From: Durusdinium trenchii
Lineage: Eukaryota; Sar; Dinophyceae; Suessiales; Symbiodiniaceae
Assembly (NCBI GenBank): GCA_963970005.1
Contig: CAXAMN010025694.1
Coordinates: forward strand, 1,577,161 to 1,641,160
Reading direction: 5' to 3'
Length of the DNA: 64,000 nt
This document shows, piece by piece, positions 31,023 through 42,118 of this stretch. The notes beneath the pieces were generated by a model. That model saw only the letters and a list, made by a program, of their open reading frames with translations. It ran no database searches and had not been told where the DNA came from. Position numbers and translations under genes: made by a program. The first letter of the stretch is position 1. Every line of letters starts with the position of its first letter.

Positions 31023-31701
31023 ATTAGATTTTGTGGGCCAGGTTTCCTGATCCTTGTTGATTTGTAGGTTGTATATAGTAAGCTGTAAGCCATAAGCAGC
31101 TCAATGGGGAACTGACACCTGATAGATAGCAACCAGCCGGAACCAGCATTTTCAATATTCAAATATTGGTTCGCTGTTCTAGCTACGAATCAAACCCCTG
31201 CCCACGTGGCCCAAACCATTCAGTTTCACAAGTGTCCAGCATCAGTCGCTGTGAGATAGTTCTTTGAAGAGTGTGGCAGATGGGCTATGCCAGCAATGCA
31301 CAGGGCCCTTCGCCTTATTTAATTAAATATCACAGCGCTTTGCCAAGACTCGGACCCGCTTTGTCAAGATACACGCTACAGGCTTTGCCAGTGACAAAAT
31401 GGGGTACTTCAGCTAGTTACGTCGTATGTGTTATTGCAGTAATCGATCCAGCTGTTTGTCGCTGTGGTTTGTTGACTTTGCTGTCAGATCCTGTGTTTTC
31501 CTCCATGGGTTAAGATGACTATTGATTGTATAAGATGCATCAGGTGTCAGGCAGGTATTTAGATTTGAGCAGCTTTTGATTTGTGTGGCATCTTGCTATT
31601 CCAGCTCTTTGTCCTCTTGCGCACTGGCTGAAAGAACAGGTTTTCTCAGGCCTGGCCACAAGGCCTACCCAGGTCTACCTGACCCTGTGGCCAGATTTGT
31701 C

Positions 31702-31854
31702 ATGGCGAAGACAAAGCACTCTGCAGCAGCAGCCGGCAAGCAGGCAGCAAAGTCTGCTGCCAAGACATTGCCAAAGAAGCCCGTTTTGGTGAAGCAAGAG
31801 CAAGCCAATGCGCAGGGGGAGGCTCAGAAGCGTAAAGCCGTCAAGCAGGCCTAG
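31702..31854 (+). CDS. unknown cargo gene, exon 1 (basic)
   Basis: The ATG at 31702 opens MAKTKHSAAAAGKQAAKSAA and about 50 Lys/Ala/Gln-rich codons before a stop at 31852-31854; the donor is probably just before (AAGCAG then GCCTAG). The tail-like composition resembles histone-like or nuclear N-termini of dinoflagellates. It is the likely start of the eight-exon gene running to 37538. The region 31023-31700 shows no supported coding sequence. Confidence 0.45.
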   Translation: MAKTKHSAAAAGKQAAKSAAKTLPKKPVLVKQEQANAQGEAQKRKAVKQA

Positions 31855-32016
31855 GGGCAGGGTTAGCCGGACGTTAGCTTAAGGCTTGAGGTTTATAGAG
31901 GCTGGTTTCATATTCAGATTCTAGGATTCTAGGATCCTGGGACTCTAGTCATGAAGGTCCCTTGACTGTCGACGCAATCCATTTCTTTTGGGAAAGCGTT
32001 CTTGATCGGATAGGAG

Positions 32017-32324
32017 GTGGAGGGAGCTGAATGTACTTCAACTGCTTCAGCTTCAGTGGGTGGGTCGCGCGGTGGTGGTGCATCTCGCGCTCCTTCTTCA
32101 TCAGTCAAGTCCAAGGCCAAGGCTATGGCTAAGTCGGGCAACAAGAACGTGAAGCACAAGCTTAAGTTGAAGCGGTCCACCAAGAAGAAGGGCAAGAATA
32201 ACCAGAAGTCCAAGCCTATCGTCAAGACAGAGAAGCAGCAGAAATCTACATCTACCAAGCCTGCTCCAAGCAACAAGGCAAGCCCGTGTCTTGTTTGCTT
32301 GAGGAAGCCGGAGGACAGGCAAAT
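32017..32324 (+). CDS. unknown cargo gene, exon 2 (Lys-rich)
   Basis: A Ser/Ala/Gly-rich lead (TASASVGGSRGGGASRAPSS) is followed by a long Lys-rich segment (KSGNKNVKHKLKLKRSTKKK) and SPCLVCLRKPEDR with a CxxC pair. The likely donor lies after GGAGGACAG at about 32318 (a GC donor). It continues the basic tail of exon 1. Downstream 32335-32540 is intron with TATATA tracts and a (GT)7 run just before the next acceptor. Confidence 0.45.
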
Positions 32325-32558
32325 TCTAAATTGAAACTAGTTTTCTGTATCTCCTCATGTCTTTCTCAGTTTTAAAGGTTTGCCAATCCAAAATCTTAGT
32401 TTCATGATAGCTGATAGCCAAACGATTCATAGAAAAAGATATATATATATATTAGTAGTATTCTTAAATAAATAAATATACATATATACAATATATATAT
32501 AGTCATAGGCGTTGCTTTACTGGAGTGTGTGTGTGTGTGTCAACCGCGTATTTTCCAG

Positions 32559-33211
32559 GACACTGATGGATGGGGGCAGAAAGATGGTCGTGGCCGCCCT
32601 GTTGGTTCGGGCTGCTACCTGGATATGTCAACAGCTGCCGAAGCTTACCCGAAAATGACTTTTCAGGAGGTGGCTACCATGTTTCATGACAAAACTCAGG
32701 GCGTGTGGAAGGCCGGTTTCATGGCTGCGCGTGAAATGAAGAAGAGGCTCATGGATGGCGAGTCAAATACTTTCAAGCCACCTTCATCCGTTTTTCACAC
32801 AACTGTGAGAGGGGTCATGGTCTACTACGAGCACTTGTTTGTCACCGAAGCAGAGGTACTCAAGCTGACGGGTTGCGGCTCAACCAGTCTAAAGCTTGGC
32901 CGGCCGATATCGCTTCCTGTTGAGGATGGCAGCTATTTGAACGGATTCCTCATCAGCATGAAAGGCATCACTTGGGAGCAAGCAGCTGGTTTCAGGCGAG
33001 TCCAAATGAAGGTGGAAGTGATCAATGAGCTGTCTGAGGAAGTGTTGCAGTCTTGCAACCAAATCGCTCAGAACCAGGGGGCCGATGTCTTTGCCTTCAC
33101 ATGTGACACGCAAGAGTCAACAATGCCAAAGTCCATCAGGCCTTCAAACAGGCACAACGTAGTCACGCTGCCAGCACTCTTGGAGAGAGCCCAAGCCATT
33201 CTGGAGGACAG
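32559..33211 (+). CDS. unknown cargo gene, exon 3
   Basis: Acceptor TTTTCCAG ends at 32558 and donor GTCATT begins at 33212. The 217 codons between are uninterrupted and look globular: DTDGWGQKDGRGRPVGSG, then YPKMTFQEVATMFHDK, VWKAGFMAAREMKKR, VMVYYEHLFVTEAEVL and WEQAAGFRRVQMKVEVINEL. No catalytic motif is recognised. The clean splice borders and lack of lesions support a real gene. Confidence 0.55.
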
Positions 33212-33774
33212 GTCATTATGATTTTGTGAAGAATCTGGGTCGCCAGGGTTTCTGGCTTATGTGCATGGGCTGCAAACCAATGGTTTCATTTTTCAAGACC
33301 AGTTTTGTTAAGCCGCAACTCGTGTCTGGGTCACGCGCTTCTGGGGTGTTGCTTCAAACTACTCATATGATATTCAAATTCATTCAAATTCACAATTGAA
33401 AGCAGTCAACCTACTTGATTTATTGAAATTGAAATTTATTGGACTTCTGATTCTAGCAGATGGCAATACATAATGATGCTGTCTGCCTCTTTTTGGTGGT
33501 GAAATTCTTTATATTAAAGAAGCCTCAAAAGGACAAGTGCGATTGTGGGGCTTACGGCATATAAAGCTCATATGATACATGATATGTGAGGTGTAGTATA
33601 GCTTGTGAAAACCCACCAGCCTTGAATCATTTTCTGTAGGGGCATACACGAAAGCTGCTAGAGTCACTAGAGTCACTATATAGACTAGAGCCTATGGTTT
33701 AGAGTTTAAAGTTTAACAGGATGCCAGTTGAATAGCTGACATCTACGTTCCTTTCCATCGGTGAGGACCGGCAG

Positions 33775-34190
33775 GCAGAAGAAGATGCGGCTTTGATGGG
33801 CCAAGAGGGTGAAGAGGGTGAAGAGGAGGCCATGAGGACCATTGATCCATGTGTGGATCCAGATGCAGCGTCCCGTGCAGCAAGCGGAACCCGATACATT
33901 ACTCCGGCCCCTGTCATTGCCATGGGGACTTTGAAGAGTGGGCCAGCTGCCACTGCAGCTAGCAAGCCTAGAGCCAAGAAGAAAGCTGAGCCACAGGAAG
34001 ACGATGACTTGGCCATTGTCCAAGTTGAGAATAGTGTGGAGGAGGTTGACGAGACTTACAAAGACATCATGACCGTGCCACGTCTCAAGTTGATTGTCAA
34101 TAGCACAGGTGTGGTTGCGCCAAGCTTTTTGGGATTGGTGCCTCAACGTGTGTTGAATGCAAAAGAAAGACCTGGAAAGCAGCTACGAGG
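33775..34190 (+). CDS. unknown cargo gene, exon 4 (acidic linker)
   Basis: After the acceptor GGCAG (33774) the frame reads AEEDAALMGQEGEEGEEEAM, then an Ala/Pro/Lys-rich linker and an acidic helix (EDDDLAIVQVENSVEEVDE). It ends around VPQRVLNAKERPGK, beyond which the sequence looks intronic. The donor was not fixed. The intron 34191-34349 contains ACTAGTGACTAGTAACTAGT-type repeats. The low-complexity content suggests a flexible linker between domains. Confidence 0.45.
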
Positions 34191-34349
34191 GGTCTGGGGT
34201 TTGAAAAACGCGCGACAGTGGTGCAGTGGTATTGTTGTATGCCGATGCCATAGTCATGGTATGACCCTAAGAGACTAGTGACTAGTAACTAGTAGAGTAG
34301 CCCAATACTAGCAGTTTAGGGACATACTTGTTACTTTTGTTTTGGCCAG

Positions 34350-34824
34350 CCCTGCACAGGCAAAGAAGATCATGGACCGATGGAAGACCGAAGGCTTAAA
34401 GGAGCAGGATCTGCTTCGGGAGCAGATTGATATCATCGAGTCCTGCTCATCTCTTGCTTTTGGCAACCTCGCAAAAATGCCCAGGCCAGAGATCACTACG
34501 CACTTGCACACAATGACCATAGAGAAGATTTCCTTGCCATTCAGGATTGAGCTCTCTGTTCTCCGTCGGAGAGCAACTGATTTGGCAGAAGACTTGGGCG
34601 GGGTCGTTTCTGATGAGGGCTCTAGCAAGCTTGCAGTGAGTCTTCTTGATTGCCTTGCTCTTTGGCTTGAGCGCGATGAGAACCCCAAGCCTGAGCGGAT
34701 GCGTGCCATCAATGTTTGGGCAGCTGCTGTGGAAGATGTAGAGTCTCAGATTAGGAAGGGCGAATTGGCTGAAGAGGAGTTCAAAGATGCCACTTTGCGA
34801 CCAGCTCAGGACACTTTAGCAAAA
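34350..34824 (+). CDS. unknown cargo gene, exon 5
   Basis: Acceptor TTTTGGCCAG ends at 34349; the donor GTATAG begins at 34825. The 158 codons form a strongly helical domain: KKIMDRWKTEGLKEQDLL, EQIDIIESCSSLAFGNLAKM, SLPFRIELSVLRRRATDLAE and LLDCLALWLERDENPKPE. No family is recognised. The intron that follows (34825-35087) shows nothing notable. Confidence 0.5.
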
Positions 34825-35087
34825 GTATAGTTTGTGTGGATTCAGCTGCAGCATGTCAAGCCAACCTTCTTCTCATATCATTTTGGAAGGCAATTCTTCT
34901 TACTTACCTACTCCTCACCTAGGATCTCGTTCTTTGGGAAATGGCCCATGGACCTCTGTACAATGGTTTTATTCACATCATGGTTTTTGGTGCGGTGAAA
35001 GCTGTTTATGAACATTGTTTAGCCAAGCCAACCTTTTTTTGTTTCATTCCCATTCTTGGTACTAAGAACATGTTGTCATTGGTACAG

Positions 35088-36030
35088 CAAAGCATTGCAG
35101 GACCTCGCCAAATGCCTTGATGGTGCCTTTGGTTCAGACCAATTCTTTGCAGCGCTCTCTCGGAAAGAGGCATGGCCAAACCTCTTGACCTTTGCTATGG
35201 AGGTGGTGGACTCATGGAACGCTGAAAGCAGTCAGCAACGCATGCAGGGGTGTCCGGAATGCCTTGCAGAGATGTCGCAGAGAATGAACACCATCTGTGC
35301 AGCTTTGGTGTGCCTGCTGCACCCACAGCCAAAGCCGGGCACTGGCCCAAAGGATGTCTCTGACATCATCGGGTACAAGGGTGAAAGCCCAACCATGAAT
35401 TTCATGAAGAACCAGGTCAACAAGTCTGAGGCTTTGCAGGCTCGATGGAATGAAGTCCTTGCAAAGTACTTGCCAACCAAGGAGTTGATGCCTCAGATTG
35501 ACGAGTACTGCCACTGGCTTGGACAGACTCCTGTCAGTGATGAGGTCCTCACTGTGGTGATTGAGAAGCTACCAATCATGAAGGAGAAGGTTCGGGCAGG
35601 AGCCTTGCGTGACATGGAGCTTTCTTTGCACAAAGCTTTGCACGCCAGGGTCGAAGAGGTGCTTGAGACAGATGCAAAGGATGTGACCATGAGTGTTTTC
35701 AGTGCGCTGCTCTCTGGACTCAAACTCTACTCAGATCCGCCCTCTTTTGCTTTGCAGGCCAAGTTGAAGAAGCTTGAAGGATCAGCTTCGCAGCGTATGC
35801 TCCTTGCAGACTTGCTCAAGAGCATTGCCGCCTATCCAAATGAAGACACGCCTGAAGCCGGAGATCGTGACTTCTCTTCTGAACTTGAGCCTCTGCTGAG
35901 GCTTCTTGAACAGGCCAAGGGCTTGAAGTTGGACTCGGAGACCCAAGAGAAGATGGGCACAGTAGTATTCTGGCACTTGAGGTCTTTGTTCTTCACTGTG
36001 CGGGACGCTGTGCTTGAAGTTTCAGTTAAG
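35088..36030 (+). CDS. unknown cargo gene, exon 6 (largest)
   Basis: Acceptor TTGGTACAG ends at 35087 and donor GTTTTC begins at 36031. The 314 codons are all helix-like: KALQDLAKCLDGAFGSDQFF, NLLTFAMEVVDSWNAES, a Cys-containing CPECLAEMSQRMNTICAALV, then TVVIEKLPIMKEKVRAGALR and ELEPLLRLLEQAKGLKLDSE. It ends in phase 0, matching the phase-0 start of the next exon. Repetitive helical pairs suggest a scaffold or solenoid-like protein; the function is unknown. Confidence 0.55.
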
Positions 36031-36296
36031 GTTTTCTAGATTCTAGATTCTAGAGGGTTGTGAGGTTAGTGAGGGTTGTGAGGCATTGTTAATGTGTGGG
36101 ATATTGAATATTAGTCGTAGAGATATATATATATATATACAGTATATATATAAGTTGGCCACCAAAATTGGCACCACCTGAAAGTCAACTCTGTGTTTGT
36201 TATGGCTATGATATACCAAGAGGCTCTCTGTTGCATAGCGGGGCATAGCAAACCTGACATGACCAGAAACACAATATTTTGCCATTGCCACCCAAG

Positions 36297-36875
36297 GATT
36301 CCAAAATCCCAAATGATCCTTCCATCATTTGCAAGAAGTTGCAGATCCTCGTGTCATTTGTGGATGAGAAACTCAAGCAATATGCCAAGCACCAATTGGA
36401 TGGATATGTCTTGCTTGGGGACCTTGGCAAGCAACTGGCGCCATTTCAGAATCCAGCAGAAAAGGAGGCGGCGGTGGCCAACCCGGAGAATGTGGACCGC
36501 CTCTTGATCACAGTGAGGAAGTTGCGGCTGTTCATCAAGTCTGTGCAGGAGACGAAACTTGTTGTTGAAGCTGTTGCCGGTGCCGTGCGCTCTCCCACCG
36601 CTATTGATGTGGCAAGGTATGGGATTGAACCTTTGGCTGCCAGCCTTTTGGATCCAGATTCACCAGTGTCAGACGTGATCAAGTCGACAGGAGTCTCCTA
36701 CATGGAAAAGCTTGATGGGTTGGTGCGTGCCATCAACACCGTCACCCATGGCATGCACCTCTCAGAGACCAGTTGGCATCATTCTCTGCCTCCCAACCCA
36801 GAACTGAAAGATGTTCTGCAGAAAGGCAGGGACAACATGTCCGCCAAGATCATCGCAGATCAGTTCAGTGACAAA
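36297..36875 (+). CDS. unknown cargo gene, exon 7
   Basis: Acceptor CACCCAAG ends at 36296; the frame then reads DSKIPNDPSIICKKLQILVS and continues as a helical domain (VDRLLITVRKLRLFIKSVQE, VVEAVAGAVRSPTAIDVARY). A candidate donor GTCACAGG at 36876 keeps phase 0 into exon 8; otherwise the frame runs to a stop at 36924-36926. The preceding intron (36031-36296) has TATATA tracts at 36123-36150. The composition continues that of exon 6. Confidence 0.5.
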
Positions 36876-37268
36876 GTCACAGGGCTCGGAAAGGCAGGGG
36901 GATCCACTGCTGGTTTTTCTTGTTAGCTGCTAGTTTGTTCTGTTGTTATTGTTTTTGCTTTGCTAGGGCCAGGGTTATCCGGTTATCCTTTCCAAGCGTT
37001 CCTTCTCAGCTAGGGCAGCTATACTATAGCATAGCAGCTAGGGCCAGGTTTCACTGTTTAGTCACTAGTCACTAAAGTCACTACTTACAGATCAAATCTA
37101 CCAAGCTTATAGACTTATAGACAACCTTTAGCTTTATACTACATGGTTACTGTACCAATCTATCACCGCAGTCACACTTTTAGAATTTTAGAGTCATAGT
37201 CATAGTTCAACAGTTGAAAAAAGTAAGTAGGTCAAGTAAGTAAGCCCTCACACATGCACAAGCCGCAG

Positions 37269-37538
37269 GCTTTGGAAGATAGCCAGGCATTCTTGAACAA
37301 GACCACAGGCTTTGACTTGCAGGAGCTGAGGGGCACATTCAAGTCTTCCCAGAACATCTATGATCGTGCGCGGGCTTTGTACTCTGAGGGCTTGGTACTG
37401 GATGCCCTGATGACCCCCACTGACCAACAAAGCAGAACAGTGCTTCAACTGGAGTTAGCAGCCCAGGCAGGTGGTCAAGTGAAGGGCGAATTTATGCATC
37501 CACTGTTGCTGGAACAGGCAAGGAAAGTGGTTCAGTAG
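37269..37538 (+). CDS. unknown cargo gene, exon 8 (last)
   Basis: Acceptor CAAGCCGCAG ends at 37268. The exon reads ALEDSQAFLNKTTGFDLQEL, then FKSSQNIYDRARALYSEGLV and a Gln/Ala-rich helix, ending LLEQARKVVQ with the stop at 37536-37538. The phase matches exon 7. Together the eight exons would encode roughly 1,250 residues. The region 37539-37990 holds no further supported gene. Confidence 0.5.
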   Translation, partial: ALEDSQAFLNKTTGFDLQELRGTFKSSQNIYDRARALYSEGLVLDALMTPTDQQSRTVLQLELAAQAGGQVKGEFMHPLLLEQARKVVQ

Positions 37539-38115
37539 GCCCTTAGGCAGCCATAGCCGAAAGCCCTTGCTGTGCTGGCCAAGCCGGGCCAAGCCTGCCC
37601 CTTTTGCCCCTACAGCGGCAAACTTTTTTGGAGGTGTCATCAAACGCTTGACACTAGAGACACTACAGTACAGGATGCCTTCAAGAACTCAAGTAGGAAT
37701 TTGACTAGGGGCCTACTGAGTGAAGCAGAGTTGGTGGTATGTTGGCTCCATGTGGAAGCCCTCACCAGCCCCATACAAACGCTCTGTGATGGAAAATGTG
37801 CGCTCAGCATGGCTTCAAGCAGTATGTGGAGTTAAAAAACATACATGTGTATATATGTGCAAAGCCTGGTTTGATGTTCAAAGTACACCTCACTCAGCCT
37901 TGTGGATATACTATGTGAGAAGATTTTGGAACGAGAGGAAATGAAAGATCTAAGCTAGCTTTAGCCTGCAACTATTTGTAACTATCATTATGTATGCAAC
38001 CTGGCAAAAATCCTAATTTATCAAATTTTGACTTGTATTAAAATGTGTATTCAAACCTATACCAAAATTTGTATCACAAATTTGAGATGGAACAACAACC
38101 ATAACGTCTGAGTAT

Positions 38116-38189
38116 ATCAAAAACCATATCCAAACTGCAGAAAAAAGAAAAACCAAAATCATCAACCTAAGGATCTTATGATGTCATAA
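38116..38189 (-). repeat. right terminal inverted repeat
   Basis: Reads inward on the minus strand as TTATGACATCATAAGATCCTTAGGTT, then T-rich sequence, then GATATGGTTT. It is the counterpart of 21397-21470. The adjoining 37990-38115 is A-rich with ATATCAAAAACC, ATTTGTATCAC and similar words mirroring the left subterminal region. Confidence 0.6.
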
Positions 38190-38198
38190 TACTAGCCT
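38190..38198. repeat. candidate target-site duplication, right copy
   Basis: TACTAGCCT, identical to 21388-21396. It overlaps the start of a minisatellite rich in CCTAGTAGCG, so a chance match inside repetitive sequence remains possible. Confidence 0.5.
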
Positions 38199-38199
38199 C

Positions 38200-38302
38200 T
38201 TCCTAGTAGCGACGGCTTCCACCCTAGTAGCGATGGCCTCCAACCTAATAGCGATGGCCCCCAACCTAGTAGCGACCTCCAACCTAATAGCTTCTTGTTA
38301 CT
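38200..38302. repeat. minisatellite CCTAGTAGCGATGGCCTCCAA
   Basis: About five imperfect copies of a 17-21 base unit (CCTAGTAGCGACGGCTTCCA, CCTAGTAGCGATGGCCTCCA, CCTAATAGCGATGGCCCCCA, CCTAGTAGCGACCTCCAA, CCTAATAGC) lie directly outside the right end of the transposon. Copy length varies between 17 and 21 bases. Confidence 0.85.
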
Positions 38303-38525
38303 TGTTACTAGTAATAGTGTAATAGTAGCATCTTGTTCCTATTATAGTATGCAGCCTGATGCGATCTTCAAGGTGCCAATTGAAAACAGTTGGAGAAGAA
38401 TCACACAGAACTGATGTGATCATGACATGAGCTCATCCCACCCCACATACAATTCCATATGAGCCACGGTCAAAACATGCGAAGACCACTTTAGTAAAGA
38501 GGGGTAGGTTTGTGCACAAAACTCT

Positions 38526-38637
38526 GCAAAACGATAAGGTCCACCTCAAAACCGATAACCCCAGCGCTGTATATGGTCATAAGTATGCGACGAATTCAAA
38601 ACGCTGTAAAACGATAAGGTCCACCTCAAAACCGATG
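38526..38637. repeat. 30-bp direct repeat
   Basis: AAAACGATAAGGTCCACCTC and the following AAAACCGAT occur at 38528-38556 and again at 38608-38636, 80 bases apart, with related flanks (CTCTGCAAAACG versus CGCTGTAAAACG). Two copies of an 80-base unit are the simplest explanation. Nothing else is seen between 38640 and 42090 apart from simple sequence: TATATATA at 40890-40912, alternating CG/TG at 41441-41484. Confidence 0.8.
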
Positions 38638-41440
38638 ACGTCCATTTTTTAGTTGAAGAAGAATAAGGAGTTTTGACTATCCCTTATATGTAGCTTGTTG
38701 CGCAGGAGTGTCTGAGAACGTCGTGGATCACGTCATCAATATACGTCACCTCACAGTCTGGTGACCGTGAAAACCTTGCGGGGCCGCACCAGCAGCTCCT
38801 TCTTTGGTCTTCTCATTTCGTCTTCGTTTGAAAAGCGCGTGCAACGTTTGGAAGTTCAGCAGCCCGGATCGCGCGCTGCGCGCGGTTCCGCTCCGCGGCG
38901 CTCCGCGCGGAGCCCGCACACCCCGGGACTGACCGCGCTCGACCCAAACGCTCGAAGCACATGAGGCTGGCAAATTCCCCCGGCGCTGGTTGCGGAAGCA
39001 TAGTGCAGAGGTGAAGGGCCTTGAAGGGGCTCAGTGGAGCATGCTGCCTCCCCGTTCTTGAGTGTTTGGGGTTTCGGGTGCGAACGTCTAAGACAAATAT
39101 ACACCGACCTAGTTACCGGATGGTTTTGAGTGGATGCTGATCGCTTTGATGTTGGGATACATGTGGTGAGCCCTATTCAAAACCACACCATTGTGGAAGC
39201 ATGCCAACGCTGCCCGCGTTCATGGTACATTGTCTCTTCCGTTCAGAACACTCCCGGCTGTCTCGAAAGTGCAGATGGTGGGGACCAAGCCTCCTCAGCA
39301 GCTGTGTAGCTGCAAATTCTCAGACACATCCGCAGATGTCAAATTTCACTTTGCACTGCCGAGATGCCTGCGCCTACACGCACACCCTTGTCAGAGCTGC
39401 CGCAACTGCCGCCGGTGCTTGGCATGCATCGAGGGGTTCTCCTTTGTCCGATTTGAAGGTTGAAGGGGGTTGCATGAGGCCGCTTTTTGTTGGAAATGCG
39501 ATGACATGGCGATTGATTTCAGCATGAGATAGCCCCAGCTTTCGAGTGAAAGAGGTTCGCCAGGAGGTGGGGTGGGAGGTCGGGATCTCAAGTTCCTTAA
39601 GAGAAAAAATCGAAGAACCAATCAAAACACCTTAAGTTAATCAAACACCACATCTGTTTGAAACGTCGCAAGCGAGCTGGAGGGAAGTGGCCCAAAAGAC
39701 TCAAGTGTGACCTGGGACTGGGGCACCCTATTGATTGACAGAGACGAGAAAAGAAAGCTAACTCAGTCGTGACGACTTTCTGTATAAGTAGGAAACACGG
39801 AACAGGCCCGCATTGGGCCTGATGCGGGCCTGTTGGGGAAAAGAGCGCTAGACGGGCAATCTCAAGCCAGCCATGGCCGATTGGGAGTGGGCCCCTCGTT
39901 TGGGTACAAGAGGTGCTCCGAACCAGACAGGCAGGTCGAACCCAAGAATGTGAAGGAAAGGCCGAGTCAGAAAGGAATATATCGAAATCATATGAAATAA
40001 TGCTCGTCCGGCTCATCCCTGATGGCAGAGGCAGAGATTCAGAGTTGTTTTTGTTTTTTCTCCGAGCTTTCTCCAGCAGTTGTTGGTTCTTGCAGAAGTC
40101 TACGGCCCCCTCGTGAAACCCAACCACCGCCAGATGCGGCCGTTCACATGACTCTTGAGGTGTCTGCGCGAGAGAGAAGCCTCTTGGCAAATTGGTGCTC
40201 AGCTACAACACTCTTTGGGTTGGAACTTGTTGGTGTTTTGCAGTGTCCATCAGTGTCCAATGAGAAGGACTCACCACATGATGGCCCGCAATTCCAAGCG
40301 CGATGTGGGAGAGATGTCAGACCATCGCGAACAAACCGTTTCAAGGTATCCGTACCCTGAATCATTAGGGCAGCGCTGCGTGATTTGGCCGTGATCCGCG
40401 GTACCTTTTTCCGGGCTGTCGATGTTAAACTCTCGTTGTCATCGTTCGTTTGTTGGTCGTAGACGGGCTCTGGACAAGAGGTGGTGAGCCCGTTGGCATT
40501 TGTTGGCCCGAAATGGATAATGAGGATGAGAAGGGCCAAGACATAGGTGGTGCGGAAGGATTAGCTCGCAATTCTCCGGCCGTGGATGGTCATCCTCATT
40601 GGCTTTCGATGTTTCTCGTTGTTAAATCCATGTGCAGGTGTTACTGTGACTGTGTCACATCACCTATCTAGGACACCTTTGGACCCTTCAGCGGTCATTT
40701 CAGGACACTCCACCTGGCAAGACAAACTGGAAGGCGCCGCCGAAAGGTGAAAGAGTGGGCGATGATGGGCGATGGGCAGAGGAGATGGTCTGAAGCTTTG
40801 AGGCATTAGGCCTCAGGCAGGGCAGGTTGATATCCTCTAAGACCCCCGTTAGTATAGCCAAGGTGAAGTAACCGTTTGTATATATCTAAATTTAATATAT
40901 ATATATATTATATAACGGCGGCATTTTTGTAAAACCATCCGTGCCAGTCAGAGTGATTGCACATAATCCAGCGCACCTATTTTAAAAAAAGAACGTTCAC
41001 CAACTTAAACTACAAAACTCATATCGGACCCCCTAAATACGGTGGATATTTTTTCACACTACCGCCCTCAAAAACCGCTACTGAACGACCAACATGGCCG
41101 ATGTGTTTTTGTTAACACATTAGGTTACTGTACCCAAAACTTCCTCAATATCGACCATGTTGCTGACGCTGGGTCCACCCTCGGGTCGTCCACCCTGGCT
41201 GGGGCAAAAGTCAAAATGTTGGGAGTAGCTACGGTCTTGGGAGCACAACGCCCGCAGACTAATATTTAGCATGAAAATGGACCCCTGTAAGACCTTAAAT
41301 ATAAGACTGTTCTCGTCTACCATCCATTGGCTTTCAGTCTTTACGCGGTCCTTTGCAGGGTGTAGGATGGTGTAGGTAGACCTGTCCCATCTGCCCTGCC
41401 GATCTCGCTCAGGAAACACATGTTTGCCTCCAGCCCGTTG

Positions 41441-41484
41441 AACATCCGCACGCACGCACGCGCGCGGGTGTGTGCGTGTGTGCC
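41441..41484. repeat. alternating purine-pyrimidine tract
   Basis: CGCACGCACGCACGCGCGCGGGTGTGTGCGTGTGTG is a continuous alternating purine/pyrimidine run of about 36 bases. Such tracts can adopt Z-DNA under supercoiling. It is also weakly self-complementary. Confidence 0.8.
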
Positions 41485-42118
41485 ACACTCTGCTTGTCAG
41501 GGTTTCCCACAGGTCTATCGCTTCCTTTAGCTTTCTCTTTCTCTAGCTTTGCCGCATTTAAGCAGGGGGATGGAGAGGACATATTATGAGATTCCATCCA
41601 ACGAAGCTCCTCATATGATCCTAGGATATCATCACTGACGCCTGATGACATACCTGCACCTTTTTAATCTCATTTTCTGATCTCGTGATTCTAAGTAGAG
41701 CCTTCCGCTGTCGCATATGTCATACGTTGTTCTGCAGCAATGCAGCAAAGGGCTACTGCACTACAGGGCTAATGAGTTCGTCGATTGAACCTTGGCTTTT
41801 GCGAGCTCTCTCTTTCTCTCAGTGTGATTCGCAGCATCGTCCCACTGTGGTGTGCTGCGTGATCCCTCTGTGGCGCTGAACTCATGCGCTTTCAAGAGTG
41901 TTTTCACTGAAGATTCGCTTCTGCTTTCGGGTTTACGGACAACATCCAGAGAACAGACATCAATATACATCAATAAGAGTTCCTTAAAAGCTGCAATCGG
42001 TGTACAATCTTCTTGTTGAGCCATTCAAAGGGATTTCAACAATTGCTGTTTTGAGCGTACTGTTGAGTGCTTAGGGTTCATCAGCGTCCTTCATTTTGCT
42101 TTCAGCCATGCAATTTCC

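Larger units (their letters stand above)
21397..38189 (+). mobile_element. candidate 16.8-kb DNA transposon carrying a cytosine methyltransferase
   Basis: The left end (TGTGATATCGCGAGGCCTTAGGTT) and the inverted right end (TTATGACATCATAAGATCCTTAGGTT) share an exact CCTTAGGTT and a similar outer part. Further in, GATATGGTTT occurs at offset 58 from both ends, so the inverted similarity extends about 70 bp. The ends are flanked by TACTAGCCT. Every recognisable coding segment inside is on the plus strand: a split DNA methyltransferase, an AT-hook exon, a DDE-type transposase candidate, a 566-codon companion and an eight-exon unknown gene. No reverse transcriptase or long terminal repeats were seen. 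Identification as one element rests on ends compared by eye; the alternative is two nested elements or a transposon within a host gene. Confidence 0.6.

Noticed and set aside
21397-38189. The element considered as a retrotransposon, because DNMTs are known in dinoflagellate retrotransposons.
   Set aside because: No reverse-transcriptase, RNase H, integrase or tyrosine-recombinase motif was seen, and the ends are inverted rather than direct repeats.
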